64,000 bases of DNA from Mesorhizobium temperatum (GCF_002284575.1 NZ_NPKJ01000041.1:62431-126430); one strand, 5' to 3'. Counted from the first letter of the stretch, positions 29,257-38,540 are shown. The notes: generated by a model not told the origin, from the letters alone. Made by a program: numbers and translations.

Positions 29257-30666
29257 CTATTGCTGGACGGCGTAGCACTCGATTTTCTTTTTCTTCAGGG
29301 CGTTGCAGGCTTTCCAGGCAGCAGACTTCGAACCAAAGCCGAACCGGGCGCGGTAGTAGGTGACGCCGTCCTTTTCGAAGGCGACGGTGAAGCCTGTGGC
29401 ATCGGCGAGGATCGAAGGCGCCTGCTTGCTCGTCTCGTCCAGGAGAGCCTGGGCTTCGGATTGTTTTGGCGAAGAGGCGACCTGGACTGCCCAGCCGGAC
29501 GGCACCGATGCCGTGTTGACGGGATCGACCGCCGCCGGTTCGGCGTAGGCTGCTGCGACCCGTGCCGTCGCCACATCGTCCGCCGTGGCCACTGTGTTGA
29601 CCTTCTTGGTCTGAGAGACGGGCCTGGTCTGGACGACGGGGATGGTTTCTTCAACGGCGGGCTCGGTTTCCTCAACTAGCGAGGCAATGGCATCGCCGTC
29701 CGGGGCATCGTCGTCCGGCCTGCTGTCCGGCATCGGCGCGTCGCGCTTGGGCAGGAACACTTTTGTCAGAGCGGTGATCGGGTTGCCGCCGCCGGCCTTG
29801 GCGATCAGCATGCCGCTGCCGCGCGAGGACGCCTTCGGCATATAGGTGTTGATCAATGCGGCCATCTGGTTGTCGCGGCTGCCGCCGGATTTCCCGCCTA
29901 TGATCACCGCTACGATGCGGCGATCGCCGTCGTCGACCGAGGAAACGAGATTGTAGCCGGAGGCGCGGGTATAACCGGTCTTGATGCCGTCGACGCCCTT
30001 GATGCGCCCAAGCAGGCGGTTATGGCCGTTGATGCGCTTGCGGCCGTAGAGAAAGGAACGCTGCGAGAAATAGCCGTAATACTGGGGAAAATGCTCCCGC
30101 AGCGCGATGCCGAGCACCGCCATGTCGCGCGCGGTCGTGAATTGACCGGGATTTGGCAAGCCGTGGGCGTTGCGGAAAACGGTCCCCTTCATGCCCAGCG
30201 CCCGCGCCTTGGCTGTCATCATGTGGGCGAAATTGGCTTCATTGCCGCCGAGAAGCTCGCCGAGCGCTGTTGCCGAATCGTTTGCCGACTTGGTCACCAT
30301 CGACAGGATCGCGGTCTCGACCGTGATCGCGCCGCCCCGTCTGACGCCGAGTTTCGTCGGCGGTTCAGCAGCAGCATTGGCCGAGAAGACGACCCTGGAG
30401 TTCTTGCTGATCTTGCCGTTCGCCATGGCCTCGAAGGCCAGGTAAAGCGTCATCATCTTGGTGAGCGAGGCCGGATAGCGGCGACCATCGGCATTCGAAG
30501 AATAAAGCACCTTGCCGGTCTTGGCATCGATGACGATGGCCGCCGACCTCGCTGCCATGGACGAAGCAGCGTCGGCAACGACGAATGTCATCGCCAAAGC
30601 GAGGATCATGATCATTTTCAAAGAGGACGAGGATTTGGAGAGAATGCCCGACAACGCCTGACGCAC
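29257..30666 (-). CDS. D-alanyl-D-alanine carboxypeptidase with C-terminal SPOR domain
   Basis: Penicillin-binding protein 5/6-type serine peptidase that trims peptidoglycan stem peptides in the periplasm; 469 residues. A signal peptide (MIMILALAMTFVVADAASSMA) follows a 17-residue n-region. Active-site motifs are SLTK (67-70), SAN in TKSANDSA and KTG in GIKTGYTRASGYN. A linker rich in Pro, Glu and Val leads to a C-terminal SPOR repeat (about 395-469, WAVQVASSPKQSEAQALL onwards) that binds denuded glycan at the septum. The start is GTG at 30666, preceded by AAGGAA; an upstream TTG at 30705 is less likely. Confidence 0.9.
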   Translation of the reverse strand: MRQALSGILSKSSSSLKMIMILALAMTFVVADAASSMAARSAAIVIDAKTGKVLYSSNADGRRYPASLTKMMTLYLAFEAMANGKISKNSRVVFSANAAAEPPTKLGVRRGGAITVETAILSMVTKSANDSATALGELLGGNEANFAHMMTAKARALGMKGTVFRNAHGLPNPGQFTTARDMAVLGIALREHFPQYYGYFSQRSFLYGRKRINGHNRLLGRIKGVDGIKTGYTRASGYNLVSSVDDGDRRIVAVIIGGKSGGSRDNQMAALINTYMPKASSRGSGMLIAKAGGGNPITALTKVFLPKRDAPMPDSRPDDDAPDGDAIASLVEETEPAVEETIPVVQTRPVSQTKKVNTVATADDVATARVAAAYAEPAAVDPVNTASVPSGWAVQVASSPKQSEAQALLDETSKQAPSILADATGFTVAFEKDGVTYYRARFGFGSKSAAWKACNALKKKKIECYAVQQ

Positions 30667-30882
30667 CGATGGTTCCTTTGAATTTTTTGTTGCTGGAGGC
30701 GGCAAAGGTCCTGCCTCACTTCAAGCCAAGCTATCGCGGTCAGCGTTACCAATCCGTTTATGGTAACCACCGTGTTCACCATTTTCTTCGGGCTTGAGCT
30801 TCTCTTTATTCGAATTTTAGCCATTGTCGGTGGCTGGGCCTGTATGCCGCGCCGGTCGGCTGGAACCGCGCTCGGTGAAACA

Positions 30883-30926
30883 TTGACTTTTTGTGCAGTG
30901 CACAATATATAACTTGCATTGCACAA
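30883..30926 (+). promoter_or_regulatory. Phasin promoter with TGCA palindrome in the spacer
   Basis: The promoter elements are TTGACT at 30883-30888 and TATATA at 30906-30911, 17 bases apart. The perfect palindrome TTGTGCA-G-TGCACAA (30891-30905) fills the spacer. An imperfect second site, ACTTGCA-T-TGCACAA (30912-30926), is centred 21 bp downstream, two helical turns away. This suits a dimeric repressor. The PHB-responsive regulator PhaR, which binds TGC/GCA-type sites in related bacteria, is the natural candidate (inference). Confidence 0.65.
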
Positions 30927-30983
30927 CGCGGCCCCGGACAGGGCGCGTCCACCGTTCAACGGCAACTGTCAAGGGAGCGTGAA

Positions 30984-31313
30984 ATGACCCAGACCTATGA
31001 AGATTTCAGCAAATACGGCAAGGAGTTTGCCGACACTGGCTTGAAGAGCTTCGCATCCCTTTCCAAGGGTGCGCAGGCCATCGCCACCGAGGCGGGCGAG
31101 TACACCAAGAAAAGCTTCGAGGCCGGCAGCGCAGCAGCCGAGAAACTTTTGTCGGCCAAGTCGCTGGAGAAGGCGATCGAGATCCAGTCCGATTTTGCCA
31201 AGCAGTCGTACGAAGCCTTCGTCACCGAAGCCACCAAGCTCGGCGATCTCTATGCCGACCTCGCCAAAGAAGCCTACAAGCCGTTCGAATCAATGGTCGC
31301 AACAGCGAAATAA
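30984..31313 (+). CDS. Phasin family protein (polyhydroxyalkanoate granule surface)
   Basis: 109-residue helical, Ala/Lys/Glu-rich protein of the phasin 2 family. The pattern FADTGLKSFASLSKGAQAIA, then SFEAGSAAAEKLLSAKSLEKAIEIQSDFAKQSYEAFV, is typical. It has no signal or membrane segment. Phasins coat PHB granules and control their size. ATG at 30984 follows AAGGGAGCG. A promoter with an operator-like palindrome lies about 70 bases upstream, and a strong terminator at 31354-31384 closes the gene, so it is monocistronic and probably highly expressed. No PHB enzymes are nearby. Confidence 0.9.
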   Translation: MTQTYEDFSKYGKEFADTGLKSFASLSKGAQAIATEAGEYTKKSFEAGSAAAEKLLSAKSLEKAIEIQSDFAKQSYEAFVTEATKLGDLYADLAKEAYKPFESMVATAK

Positions 31314-31353
31314 TCTCGCTAACGTGAAGATGGCCCTCGGGCCTGCAAGACAG

Positions 31354-31384
31354 ACCCGGTCGCGAACGCGCGGCCGGGTTTTTT
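31354..31384 (+). terminator. Rho-independent terminator of the phasin gene
   Basis: ACCCGGTCGCG (31354-31364) pairs with CGCGGCCGGGT (31369-31379) with one G-U around an AACG loop, followed by T5 at 31380-31384. A textbook intrinsic terminator 40 bases after the phasin stop. Confidence 0.9.
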
Positions 31385-31585
31385 CATGGCAATTTGAAAT
31401 CACAGGGCTCTGCTGCCTTCACGATTTCGAAAAATCGGTCAAGTTTGGCCACCTAGCCATATTGTCAGCTAAACAGAAGGGCTTAAAATCGTCCATCGAA
31501 GACCTACATGTCGAACTCATATGGGGATTCGAAAAGGCAGGGCTACGTGACGATTGGTTTGACTGCCACGAGAGATGTAGTGCGG

Positions 31586-31912
31586 ATGCAAAACGGCAGC
31601 GACGGCAATGAGGCCGGTCGCGGCACGGCCGTCATCACGCGCACCAAGACCAAGATCAAGAAGCCTAGCCTTTATCGGGTCCTCATTCTCAACGACGACT
31701 ACACGCCCATGGAATTCGTGGTTCACGTGCTGGAGCGTTTTTTCCAGAAGGACCGTGAAGCCGCCACCCGCATCATGCTCCATGTTCACAATCATGGAGT
31801 GGGCGAGTGCGGGGTCTATACATTCGAGGTGGCCGAGACCAAAGTGTCTCAGGTCATGGATTTCGCCCGACAGAATCAGCATCCGCTGCAATGCGTGATG
31901 GAGAAGAAGTGA
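31586..31912 (+). CDS. clpS: ATP-dependent Clp protease adaptor ClpS
   Basis: 108-residue N-recognin that delivers N-end-rule substrates to ClpAP. The core [24 protein letters not shown] contains the conserved Asn-Asp-Asp and Thr-Pro-Met of the substrate pocket. [21 protein letters not shown] provides the His and the ClpA-contact strand. ATG at 31586 gives the usual length with a disordered N-terminal tail; an upstream ATG at 31508 would add 26 residues and cannot be excluded. clpA follows after 6 bases. Confidence 0.92.
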   Translation: MQNGSDGNEAGRGTAVITRTKTKIKKPSLYRVLILNDDYTPMEFVVHVLERFFQKDREAATRIMLHVHNHGVGECGVYTFEVAETKVSQVMDFARQNQHPLQCVMEKK

Positions 31913-31918
31913 GGTAAC

Positions 31919-34387
31919 ATGCCGGCTTTCTCCCAAGGCCTGGAAAAGGCGCTTCACCAGGCGCTGACGCTCGCCAATGAGCGGCACCACGAATACGCAA
32001 CCCTTGAACATTTGCTGCTCGCCCTTATCGACGACACCGAGGCGGCCGCGGTCATGCGCGCCTGCAACGTCGATCTCGACGAGCTGAAGCATACGGTTCT
32101 CACCTATATCGACACCGAGCTCGACAATCTCGTCACCGGCTACGACGAGGATTCCAAGCCGACGGCCGGTTTCCAGCGCGTCATCCAGCGTGCGGTGATC
32201 CATGTTCAGTCGTCCGGCCGCGAGGAAGTCTCCGGCGCCAACGTGCTCGTTGCCATCTTCGCCGAGCGCGAGAGCCATGCCGCCTATTTCCTGCAGGAGC
32301 AGCAGATGACCCGCTACGACGCGGTCAACTACATCTCGCATGGCATCGCCAAGCGTCCCGGCGCATCCGAGACGCGGTCGCCGCGCGGCGCCGACGACGA
32401 GCAGGGCGGCCAGAGCGGAGCCGAGCCGCAAGAGGACGGCGGCAAGAAAAAGCAGCAGCAGGACGCGTTGACCGCCTATTGCGTCAATCTGAACAACAAG
32501 GCAAAGGCCGGCAAGATCGATCCGCTGATCGGCCGCGAGTCCGAGATCAACCGCACCATCCAGGTGCTGTGCCGCCGCTCCAAGAACAATCCGCTCTATG
32601 TCGGCGACCCAGGCGTCGGCAAGACGGCGATCGCCGAAGGCCTTGCCAAGCGCATCGTCGAGGGCGACGTGCCTGAAGTGCTGCACAATGCCACCATCTT
32701 CGCGCTCGACATGGGAACATTGCTGGCCGGCACCCGCTATCGCGGCGATTTCGAGGAGCGGCTGAAGCAGGTCGTCAAGGAACTCGAGGATTATCCGGGC
32801 GCGGTGCTGTTCATCGACGAGATCCACACCGTGATCGGGGCAGGGGCGACGTCGGGCGGCGCCATGGATGCGTCGAACCTGTTGAAGCCGGCGCTGTCGT
32901 CCGGAACGATCCGCTGCATCGGCTCGACCACCTACAAAGAGTTCCGCCAGTTCTTCGAGAAGGACCGCGCCTTGGTGCGGCGCTTCCAGAAGATCGACGT
33001 CAACGAGCCGACCATCGAGGACGCCATCGCGATCATGAAGGGTCTGAAGCCGTATTTCGAGGAGTTCCACAAGGTTCGCTACACGGCTGAGGCGATCAAG
33101 GCTTCGGTCGAATTGTCGGCGCGCTACATCAATGACCGCAAGCTGCCGGACAAGGCGATCGACGTGATCGACGAGACCGGCGCCTCGCAGATGCTGGTGC
33201 CGGAGGCCAAGCGCAAGAAGACCATCGGCATCAAGGAGATCGAAGCGACGATCGCCACCATCGCCCGCATTCCGCCGAAGACGGTTTCCGCCGACGACGA
33301 GAAGGTGCTGGCCGGCCTTGACGTCGAGCTGAAGCGCGTCGTCTACGGTCAGGACACCGCGATCACGGCGTTGACCTCGGCGATCAAGCTGGCGCGGGCC
33401 GGCCTGCGCGAACCGGAGAAGCCGATCGGCTCCTATCTGTTCTCGGGACCGACAGGCGTCGGCAAGACCGAAGTGGCAAAGCAGCTCGCCGCCTCGCTCG
33501 GTGTCGAGCTGATCCGCTTCGACATGTCCGAATATATGGAGCGCCACACCGTCTCGCGGCTGATCGGCGCGCCTCCCGGCTATGTCGGCTTCGACCAGGG
33601 CGGCCTGCTGACCGACGGCGTCGACCAGCATCCGCATTGCGTGCTGTTGCTGGACGAGGTCGAGAAGGCGCATCCGGACCTGTTCAACATCCTGTTGCAG
33701 GTCATGGACCACGGCAAGCTGACCGACCACAACGGCAAGCAGATCGACTTCCGCAATGTCATCCTGATCATGACCACCAACGCGGGCGCCTCGGATGCGC
33801 AGCGCGCGGCGATCGGTTTCGGCTCGACCAAGCGCGAAGGCGACGATGTCGAGGCGATCAACCGGCTGTTCACGCCGGAGTTCCGCAACCGTCTCGATGC
33901 GATCATCCCGTTCGGCTCGCTGCCGATTCCGGTCATCCACCAGGTGGTGCAGAAGTTCGTCATGCAGCTCGAGGCCCAGCTCTCCGAGCGTGGCGTCACC
34001 TTCGACCTGTCGCAGGAGGCGATCGCCTGGCTGGCCGAGAAGGGCTATGACGAGCGCATGGGAGCACGGCCGCTCGGCCGCGTCATCCAGGAGCACATCA
34101 AGAAGCCGCTGGCCGACGAGGTGCTGTTCGGCAAGCTCAAGAAGGGCGGCACGGTGCGCGTCACCGTCGAGAAGAAGGAGACCGGCGAGACCGGCCTGAA
34201 GCTCGAGTCACTCGCCGACGAGGCGCCGGTCAAGCCGAAGAAGGAAGAACCGGACGACACCCCGAAGCCCAAGAAAGCTGCCATCAAGAAGCCCATCGCG
34301 AAAAAGGCGATCGCGCAGAAGGCGGAGCCTAAGGGCAAGGATGGCGGCAAGCGCAGCCTGGTGCCGCAACTGCCCCGCAAGGGGTGA
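31919..34387 (+). CDS. clpA: ATP-dependent Clp protease ATP-binding subunit ClpA
   Basis: Class I AAA+ unfoldase that feeds substrates to ClpP; 822 residues. The N-domain (1-145) is followed by a charged linker (about 145-180) and AAA-1 with Walker A GDPGVGKT near residue 230. AAA-2 has Walker A GPTGVGKT near 511 and the sensor region [18 protein letters not shown] Lys/Pro-rich tail of about 55 residues after 765 is extra compared with E. coli ClpA (758 residues). It starts 6 bases after clpS. clpP is not in the window. A strong terminator follows at 34401-34428. Confidence 0.95.
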   Translation: MPAFSQGLEKALHQALTLANERHHEYATLEHLLLALIDDTEAAAVMRACNVDLDELKHTVLTYIDTELDNLVTGYDEDSKPTAGFQRVIQRAVIHVQSSGREEVSGANVLVAIFAERESHAAYFLQEQQMTRYDAVNYISHGIAKRPGASETRSPRGADDEQGGQSGAEPQEDGGKKKQQQDALTAYCVNLNNKAKAGKIDPLIGRESEINRTIQVLCRRSKNNPLYVGDPGVGKTAIAEGLAKRIVEGDVPEVLHNATIFALDMGTLLAGTRYRGDFEERLKQVVKELEDYPGAVLFIDEIHTVIGAGATSGGAMDASNLLKPALSSGTIRCIGSTTYKEFRQFFEKDRALVRRFQKIDVNEPTIEDAIAIMKGLKPYFEEFHKVRYTAEAIKASVELSARYINDRKLPDKAIDVIDETGASQMLVPEAKRKKTIGIKEIEATIATIARIPPKTVSADDEKVLAGLDVELKRVVYGQDTAITALTSAIKLARAGLREPEKPIGSYLFSGPTGVGKTEVAKQLAASLGVELIRFDMSEYMERHTVSRLIGAPPGYVGFDQGGLLTDGVDQHPHCVLLLDEVEKAHPDLFNILLQVMDHGKLTDHNGKQIDFRNVILIMTTNAGASDAQRAAIGFGSTKREGDDVEAINRLFTPEFRNRLDAIIPFGSLPIPVIHQVVQKFVMQLEAQLSERGVTFDLSQEAIAWLAEKGYDERMGARPLGRVIQEHIKKPLADEVLFGKLKKGGTVRVTVEKKETGETGLKLESLADEAPVKPKKEEPDDTPKPKKAAIKKPIAKKAIAQKAEPKGKDGGKRSLVPQLPRKG

Positions 34388-34400
34388 TGACCTGAAAGCT

Positions 34401-34428
34401 AAAAAGCCCCGGCAACGGGGCTTTTTTT
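34401..34428 (+). terminator. Rho-independent terminator of clpS-clpA
   Basis: AAAAAGCCCCG (34401-34411), loop GCAA, CGGGGCTTTTT (34416-34426) and further Ts to 34428. The A-run and T-run make it suitable in both directions, between the convergent clpA and HIT genes. Confidence 0.92.
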
Positions 34429-34472
34429 ATTGGATAAAGAGTGGCCGAAGGCGTTGTGTGCGACGCCCGGCT

Positions 34473-34904
34473 TCAGGTCCCCAGCGCCGCTCGTATCTTG
34501 CCGGCGTTCTCAGCCAACACTTCTGGCTTCTCCATCTGGCCGCTATGCGGCTTCAAGGGGATGCCCTCGAAGCGTGGAATGATGTGAACATGGAGGTGAA
34601 AGACGGTCTGGCCCGAAGCAGGCTCGTTGAACTGCATGACTGTGACACCATCGGCATCGAAGGCCTTTTTTACTGCCCGCGCAACGTTCTGGACATTTGC
34701 GAAGAGCGGGCCGAACACTGCCGGATCGGCATCGAGCAGGTTGCGCGACGGCGCCTTCGGCACAACCAGCGTATGACCCGGCCCTTGCGGCATCAAATCC
34801 ATGAAGGCGACAACTGCGTCATCTTCATAGACGCGATGCGACGGGATTTCACCGCGCAGGATTTTCGCGAAGATATTGTTGCTGTCGTAGGTGGCTTCGG
34901 CCAT
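34473..34904 (-). CDS. HIT family (histidine triad) nucleotide-binding protein
   Basis: 143-residue HIT-domain protein, probably a purine nucleoside phosphoramidate hydrolase like HinT. The catalytic triad motif HLHVH is at residues 103-107. Upstream hallmarks are NNIFAKILRGEIP, DAVVAFMDLMPQGPGHTLVVPK and FNEPASGQTVFHLH. It is cytoplasmic, without a signal peptide. It lies downstream of the COG3146-type gene on the same strand, separated by a full copy of the double-hairpin repeat. Confidence 0.92.
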   Translation of the reverse strand: MAEATYDSNNIFAKILRGEIPSHRVYEDDAVVAFMDLMPQGPGHTLVVPKAPSRNLLDADPAVFGPLFANVQNVARAVKKAFDADGVTVMQFNEPASGQTVFHLHVHIIPRFEGIPLKPHSGQMEKPEVLAENAGKIRAALGT

Positions 34905-34934
34905 GGCGTGCGCTCCGGATTGTGCCTTGCTCTA

Positions 34935-35037
34935 CCGTATCGACCCGAAAATCGGAATCGATTTTCGGAAGTACGATGCGGAGATTCAAAGTGTTAGAGC
35001 GTACTTTGTGCGTCCAATTGGACGCACGTCGCCCTAA
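34935..35037 (-). repeat. Double-hairpin intergenic repeat, copy A
   Basis: Read on the minus strand, hairpin 1 spans 35037-34994. Its outer stem TTAGGGCG/CGCTCTAA has one G-U, and its inner part is the perfect 20-bp palindrome GTGCGTCCAATTGGACGCAC (35008-35027). Hairpin 2 spans 34981-34935: outer stem CCGCATCG/CGATACGG with one mismatch on this strand (a G-U on the other), inner stem CCGAAAATCG/CGATTTTCGG around a 4-base loop. The layout is the same as the copies at 50038 and 62651. The stop codon of the gene starting at 36251 lies at its edge (35034-35036). Confidence 0.85.
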
Positions 35038-36251
35038 TTGTCCGCCATATCCTTGCGGAACGGCGTGTGCTCTTCAAGATAGTCGCTCATCCGCTCCACT
35101 TCGCGCCGCTCGCGCCTGAGATAATCGGCGACCGCGTTGCGCAAGCCCGGATGCGCGATGTAATGCGCGGAATGCATGGTCACCGGCCTATAGCCGCGCG
35201 CCAGCTTGTGCTCGCCTTGCGCGCCCGCTTCGACCACTTTCAGCTTACGGTCGATCGCGAAGTCGATCGCCTGGTGATAGCAGACCTCGAAATGCAGGAA
35301 CGGATGGTCTTCGATGCAGCCCCAGTTGCGGCCGTAGAGCGCATCGGAACCGATGAAATTGATAGCGCCGGCAATGTAGCGTCCATTGCGCTTGGCCATC
35401 ACCAGCAGGATGTCGTCGGCCATGCGCTCGCCGATCATCGAGAAAAACTCGCGGCTGAGGTAGGGCCGCCCCCATTTTCTGCTGCCGGTATCCATGTAGA
35501 AGGCAAAGAAGTCGTCCCAGATCCTTTCGGTGAGATCCCTGCCGGTCAGCCAGTCGATCGAAATGCCGTGAGCGAGCGCCTCGCGCCGCTCCTTCTTCAT
35601 TGCCTTGCGCTTGCGCGATGCCAGAGTGGCGAGAAAATCGTCGTAGGTCGAATAACCTTCATTGAAGAAGTGGAACTGCTGGTCGGTGCGGTGCAGGAAG
35701 CCCGCCGCTTCCAGCGCCCCGACATCCTTCTGCTGCGCGAAGGTTACGTGCGCGGAAGAAACGCCGAGCTTGTCGGTCACCGCCTTCAGGCCTGCTGCCA
35801 AGCCGGCTTTCACGGCGCGACTGTCCTCGCCCTTGTTGACCAGCAGGCGAGGACCGGTGACCGGCGTGAACGGCACGGCGCATTGCAGTTTTGGGTAGTA
35901 ACGCCCGCCGGCGCGCTCGAACGCATCCGACCAGCCGTGATCGAAAACATACTCGCCCTGGCTGTGCGATTTCAGGTAGCAGGGAACGGCACCGAGCAGC
36001 TTTCCCTGCGCTGTCTCCAGCCTGAGATGATGGCCCTGCCAGCCGGTGCGCCGCACGGCGCAGCCCGAATCCTCAAGCGCGCTCAGAAAAGCGAATGAAA
36101 CGAGGGGGTTGTAGCCGTTTTCTGTATCGCCGCGTGCGGTACCGCCGAGGCCATCCCATTCCGCGCAGGTGAAGGCTCCGATGCCGGAGGCAACCCGAAT
36201 CGCATACGCTCCATTCGCCGTTTGCCCGTCGCCTTCATCGCCTTGATCCAT
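35034..36251 (-). CDS. GNAT/FemAB-like N-acetyltransferase (COG3146 type)
   Basis: 405-residue protein of the DUF482 / COG3146 family, predicted GNAT-fold acyl or aminoacyl transferase related to FemAB-like proteins. Hallmarks are YNPLVSFAFLSALEDSGC, PCYLKSHSQGEYVFDHGW and FTPVTGPRLLV in the N-terminal half. RKAMKKERREA, YRxPYLSREFF-like and FEVCYHQAIDFAIDRKLKVVEAGAQGEHK occur in the second. The substrate is unknown; some relatives are annotated as peptidoglycan-related. It follows the GDPD gene by 42 bases, and its TAG stop lies within repeat copy A. Confidence 0.85.
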   Translation of the reverse strand: MDQGDEGDGQTANGAYAIRVASGIGAFTCAEWDGLGGTARGDTENGYNPLVSFAFLSALEDSGCAVRRTGWQGHHLRLETAQGKLLGAVPCYLKSHSQGEYVFDHGWSDAFERAGGRYYPKLQCAVPFTPVTGPRLLVNKGEDSRAVKAGLAAGLKAVTDKLGVSSAHVTFAQQKDVGALEAAGFLHRTDQQFHFFNEGYSTYDDFLATLASRKRKAMKKERREALAHGISIDWLTGRDLTERIWDDFFAFYMDTGSRKWGRPYLSREFFSMIGERMADDILLVMAKRNGRYIAGAINFIGSDALYGRNWGCIEDHPFLHFEVCYHQAIDFAIDRKLKVVEAGAQGEHKLARGYRPVTMHSAHYIAHPGLRNAVADYLRRERREVERMSDYLEEHTPFRKDMADN

Positions 36252-36293
36252 GAGGCTTATTTAAGCTCCGTGCCGGTCCATGCAAGCTCGGTT

Positions 36294-37022
36294 TCAAGCG
36301 ACCTGTACAAGATCGGGTTCGAATCCTTCGAATGTCATTTGGTCGGCGTATCTAAAGGTCAAGTCGACGGCCGGTTGGTCGAGCACGGTCCAGGTGATGA
36401 CCGGCATTTTGAGCCTTTCGCGCACGAAACTGACAAACCGGTTCGGCAGGTCGCCGGCGGCGTAGGAGGCGAAGGCGATGTCGTGCGCCAGCATGGCGAA
36501 ATGCGCCTCGATCAGCTTGACGTCATTGCCATAAGCGGTCAGCCCGCCCGGAATGCCGGGCGCGTGTTTCGGGAAATCGCGGATCAGCCAGTGGTCGAAC
36601 GACATGATCGCCGCCTTGCCCTTGTAGTGCTTGAGCATCTTGCCGACGCTTTCCACCAAGCCTTCGTCCCGGCCGGGGACCCCTTTCAGCTCGACGACCA
36701 TCGGCACACGACCATCGACCAGGTCGAGTGCCTGCTGCAGAGTCGGCAGATGGTCTGATGTGCCGCCAACCCTGAGCGCCGTCATCTCCGCTGCCGTTCG
36801 CTGCCAGACGAAGCCGTCCTGGCCGGTCAGCCGCTTCAGATCGCTGTCGTGAATGACGACCGGGATGCGGTCAGACGACAGATGCACATCGCATTCGATC
36901 GCATAGCCGCGTTCGGCTGCCGCGGCAAAGGCGGAAAGCGTGTTCTCCCAGCGCGTCTTGTTCATGTCGTGGAGCCCGCGATGGGCAACGGGTCTGGCGG
37001 TCAGCCAGGAAAGATCGGTCAT
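36294..37022 (-). CDS. Glycerophosphodiester phosphodiesterase family protein
   Basis: 242-residue GDPD with a TIM-barrel fold that would hydrolyse glycerophosphodiesters to glycerol 3-phosphate and an alcohol. The N-terminal catalytic motif is VAHRGLHD, followed by ENTLSAFAAAAERGYAIECDVHLSSD (metal-binding Glu and Asp) and VVIHDSDLKRLT. MVVELKG carries a later acidic residue. It has no signal peptide and is likely cytoplasmic. The ATG at 37022 starts 7 bases after the ridA stop; a longer frame to 37181 only covers ridA. The product could enter GlpD metabolism. Confidence 0.9.
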   Translation of the reverse strand: MTDLSWLTARPVAHRGLHDMNKTRWENTLSAFAAAAERGYAIECDVHLSSDRIPVVIHDSDLKRLTGQDGFVWQRTAAEMTALRVGGTSDHLPTLQQALDLVDGRVPMVVELKGVPGRDEGLVESVGKMLKHYKGKAAIMSFDHWLIRDFPKHAPGIPGGLTAYGNDVKLIEAHFAMLAHDIAFASYAAGDLPNRFVSFVRERLKMPVITWTVLDQPAVDLTFRYADQMTFEGFEPDLVQVA

Positions 37023-37029
37023 GACAGGC

Positions 37030-37494
37030 TCATTCGACTTCGAAAATGGCTTCGATTTCCACTGCGGCATTAAGCGGCAGGGAGGCGGCGCCGACGGCGG
37101 AGCGGGCATGTTTGCCGTGATCGCCGAGCACTGCAACCAGAAAATCCGAGGCGCCGTTGGCAACCAGGTGCTGTTCGACAAAATCCGGCGCCGAGGCGAC
37201 GAAGACGGTGATCTTCACCAGGCGGCGGATTTTCTCGAGATCGCCAAGGGCTGCCTTGGCCTGCGCCAATATGTTGATCGCGCAGTATTTTGCCGCTTCC
37301 TTGCCGCTTGCGGTGTCGACATCGCGGCCGAGCAGCCCGCTCGCCTGCAGCTTGCCCTCGCTGAGCGGCAGCTGCCCGGCGGTGAACAGCAGATTGCCCG
37401 ACCTGGAATAGGGCACGTAGTTGGCGGCGGGCGCGGCGGCGACCGGAAGCGTCACGCCGAGATCGCTTAGCCGCTTTTCGATTGTTTCACTCAT
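37030..37494 (-). CDS. RidA family protein (enamine/imine deaminase-like)
   Basis: 154-residue member of the YjgF/YER057c/UK114 family. Landmarks are LLFTAGQLPLSEGKL near the N-terminus, KYCAINILAQAKAALGDLEKIRRLVKITVFV in the centre and a C-terminal LPLNAAVEIEAIFEV. The arginine of the typical R-x-A/C active site near the C-terminus is replaced in the segment RSAVGAASLPLNAAVE, as in the long-chain (COG0251 / YjgH-like) subgroup. Deamination of reactive imines is therefore uncertain. It is first in the leftward ridA-GDPD-GNAT(-HIT) group and divergent from eipB. Confidence 0.88.
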   Translation of the reverse strand: MSETIEKRLSDLGVTLPVAAAPAANYVPYSRSGNLLFTAGQLPLSEGKLQASGLLGRDVDTASGKEAAKYCAINILAQAKAALGDLEKIRRLVKITVFVASAPDFVEQHLVANGASDFLVAVLGDHGKHARSAVGAASLPLNAAVEIEAIFEVE

Positions 37495-37632
37495 GGTATT
37501 TCCCTATTGCTTGATGACGCCGCGCAGGCCGGGCCGAAATTGCTATTTTTGCCTCGCTTCCGCCACGACTTTTTTTAAGCTGGACCCTCTTTCCCTGCGG
37601 CCTGCCATCAGGCGCGATGATCGGAGCCCCTC

Positions 37633-38463
37633 ATGCGCGCAACACGCCTCGCATTCCACGCCGTCCTGCTGCCGGCGGTGTTCTCGATGGCGCCGGCTTT
37701 TGCCGTACCGGTGCTGCAGGCGCATCGCGCGGTTTATGATCTGAGCCTGGACAAAGCCTCCGATCGCTCCGGCATCACCGGCATTTCCGGCCGCATGGTC
37801 TATGAGTTCAACGGTTCGCCTTGCGAAGGCTACACGGTGAAGTTCCGCTTCGTCACCCAGATTGCCACCAACGACAATGCAACAAAGCTGACCGACCAGC
37901 AGACGACCACTTTCGAGGACGCCGAAGGCAAGACGTTCTCGTTCGTGACAAAATCCTTCGTCGACCAGAACCTCGACAAGGAGGTCAAGGGCACCGCGAC
38001 GAAGGAGGCGAAGGGCCTCAAGGTCGACATCGACAAGCCGGAGAAGAGCAGCCTTGAACTCGCCGCCACCCAGTTTCCGACCCAGCATCTGGCCGAACTG
38101 ATCGACAAGGCCGAAAAGGGCGAAAATTTCTACGAAACCAACCTGTTCGACGGCTCGGAAGATGCCGACAAGGTGATGACCACCACCGTCGTCGTCGGCA
38201 AGAAAGCCGATGCCGACAAGGCTGATCCGGAAGCGCCGGCACTGGCGAAACTCGCCACCGACAAATACTGGCCAGTCGACATCGCCTATTTCGACGGCAC
38301 CGACAAGTCAGGCGAGGAGGTGCCGGAGTACCGGATCAGCTTCAAGCTGCATGACAACGGCATCACGCGCGACCTCGTCATGGACTATGGCGAGTTCTCG
38401 ATGACCGGCAAGCTGGTCAATCTGTCGTTGTTCGATCAGTCGAAAGCCTGTCCGCCGAAATAG
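37633..38463 (+). CDS. eipB: Cell envelope integrity protein EipB (DUF1849)
   Basis: 276-residue periplasmic protein; signal peptide about residues 1-24 (LAFHAVLLPAVFSMAPAFA). The mature part matches the DUF1849 / EipB family described from Brucella: HRAVYDLSLDKASDRSGITG, GRMVYEFNGSPCEGYTV, a lysine-rich middle, and a C-terminal DYGEFSMTGKLVNLSLFDQSKACP. The two conserved cysteines (in SPCEGY and KACP) fit the disulfide reported for EipB. It supports envelope integrity; the molecular activity is not settled. It is divergent from ridA, with 138 bases between. Confidence 0.9.
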   Translation: MRATRLAFHAVLLPAVFSMAPAFAVPVLQAHRAVYDLSLDKASDRSGITGISGRMVYEFNGSPCEGYTVKFRFVTQIATNDNATKLTDQQTTTFEDAEGKTFSFVTKSFVDQNLDKEVKGTATKEAKGLKVDIDKPEKSSLELAATQFPTQHLAELIDKAEKGENFYETNLFDGSEDADKVMTTTVVVGKKADADKADPEAPALAKLATDKYWPVDIAYFDGTDKSGEEVPEYRISFKLHDNGITRDLVMDYGEFSMTGKLVNLSLFDQSKACPPK

Positions 38464-38540
38464 GCTTCAGGTTAACCACGCCTGCAAGGCGGCGGCGAAT
38501 GACTTGAACACGCCGCAATTGCATCTCAACTTCTACGCCG

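Noticed and set aside
31517..34096. 859-codon open frame antisense to clpS-clpA
   Set aside because: Same cause; the sense strand encodes complete ClpS and ClpA with all motifs, and the antisense product is low-complexity Arg/Leu/Asp-rich sequence.
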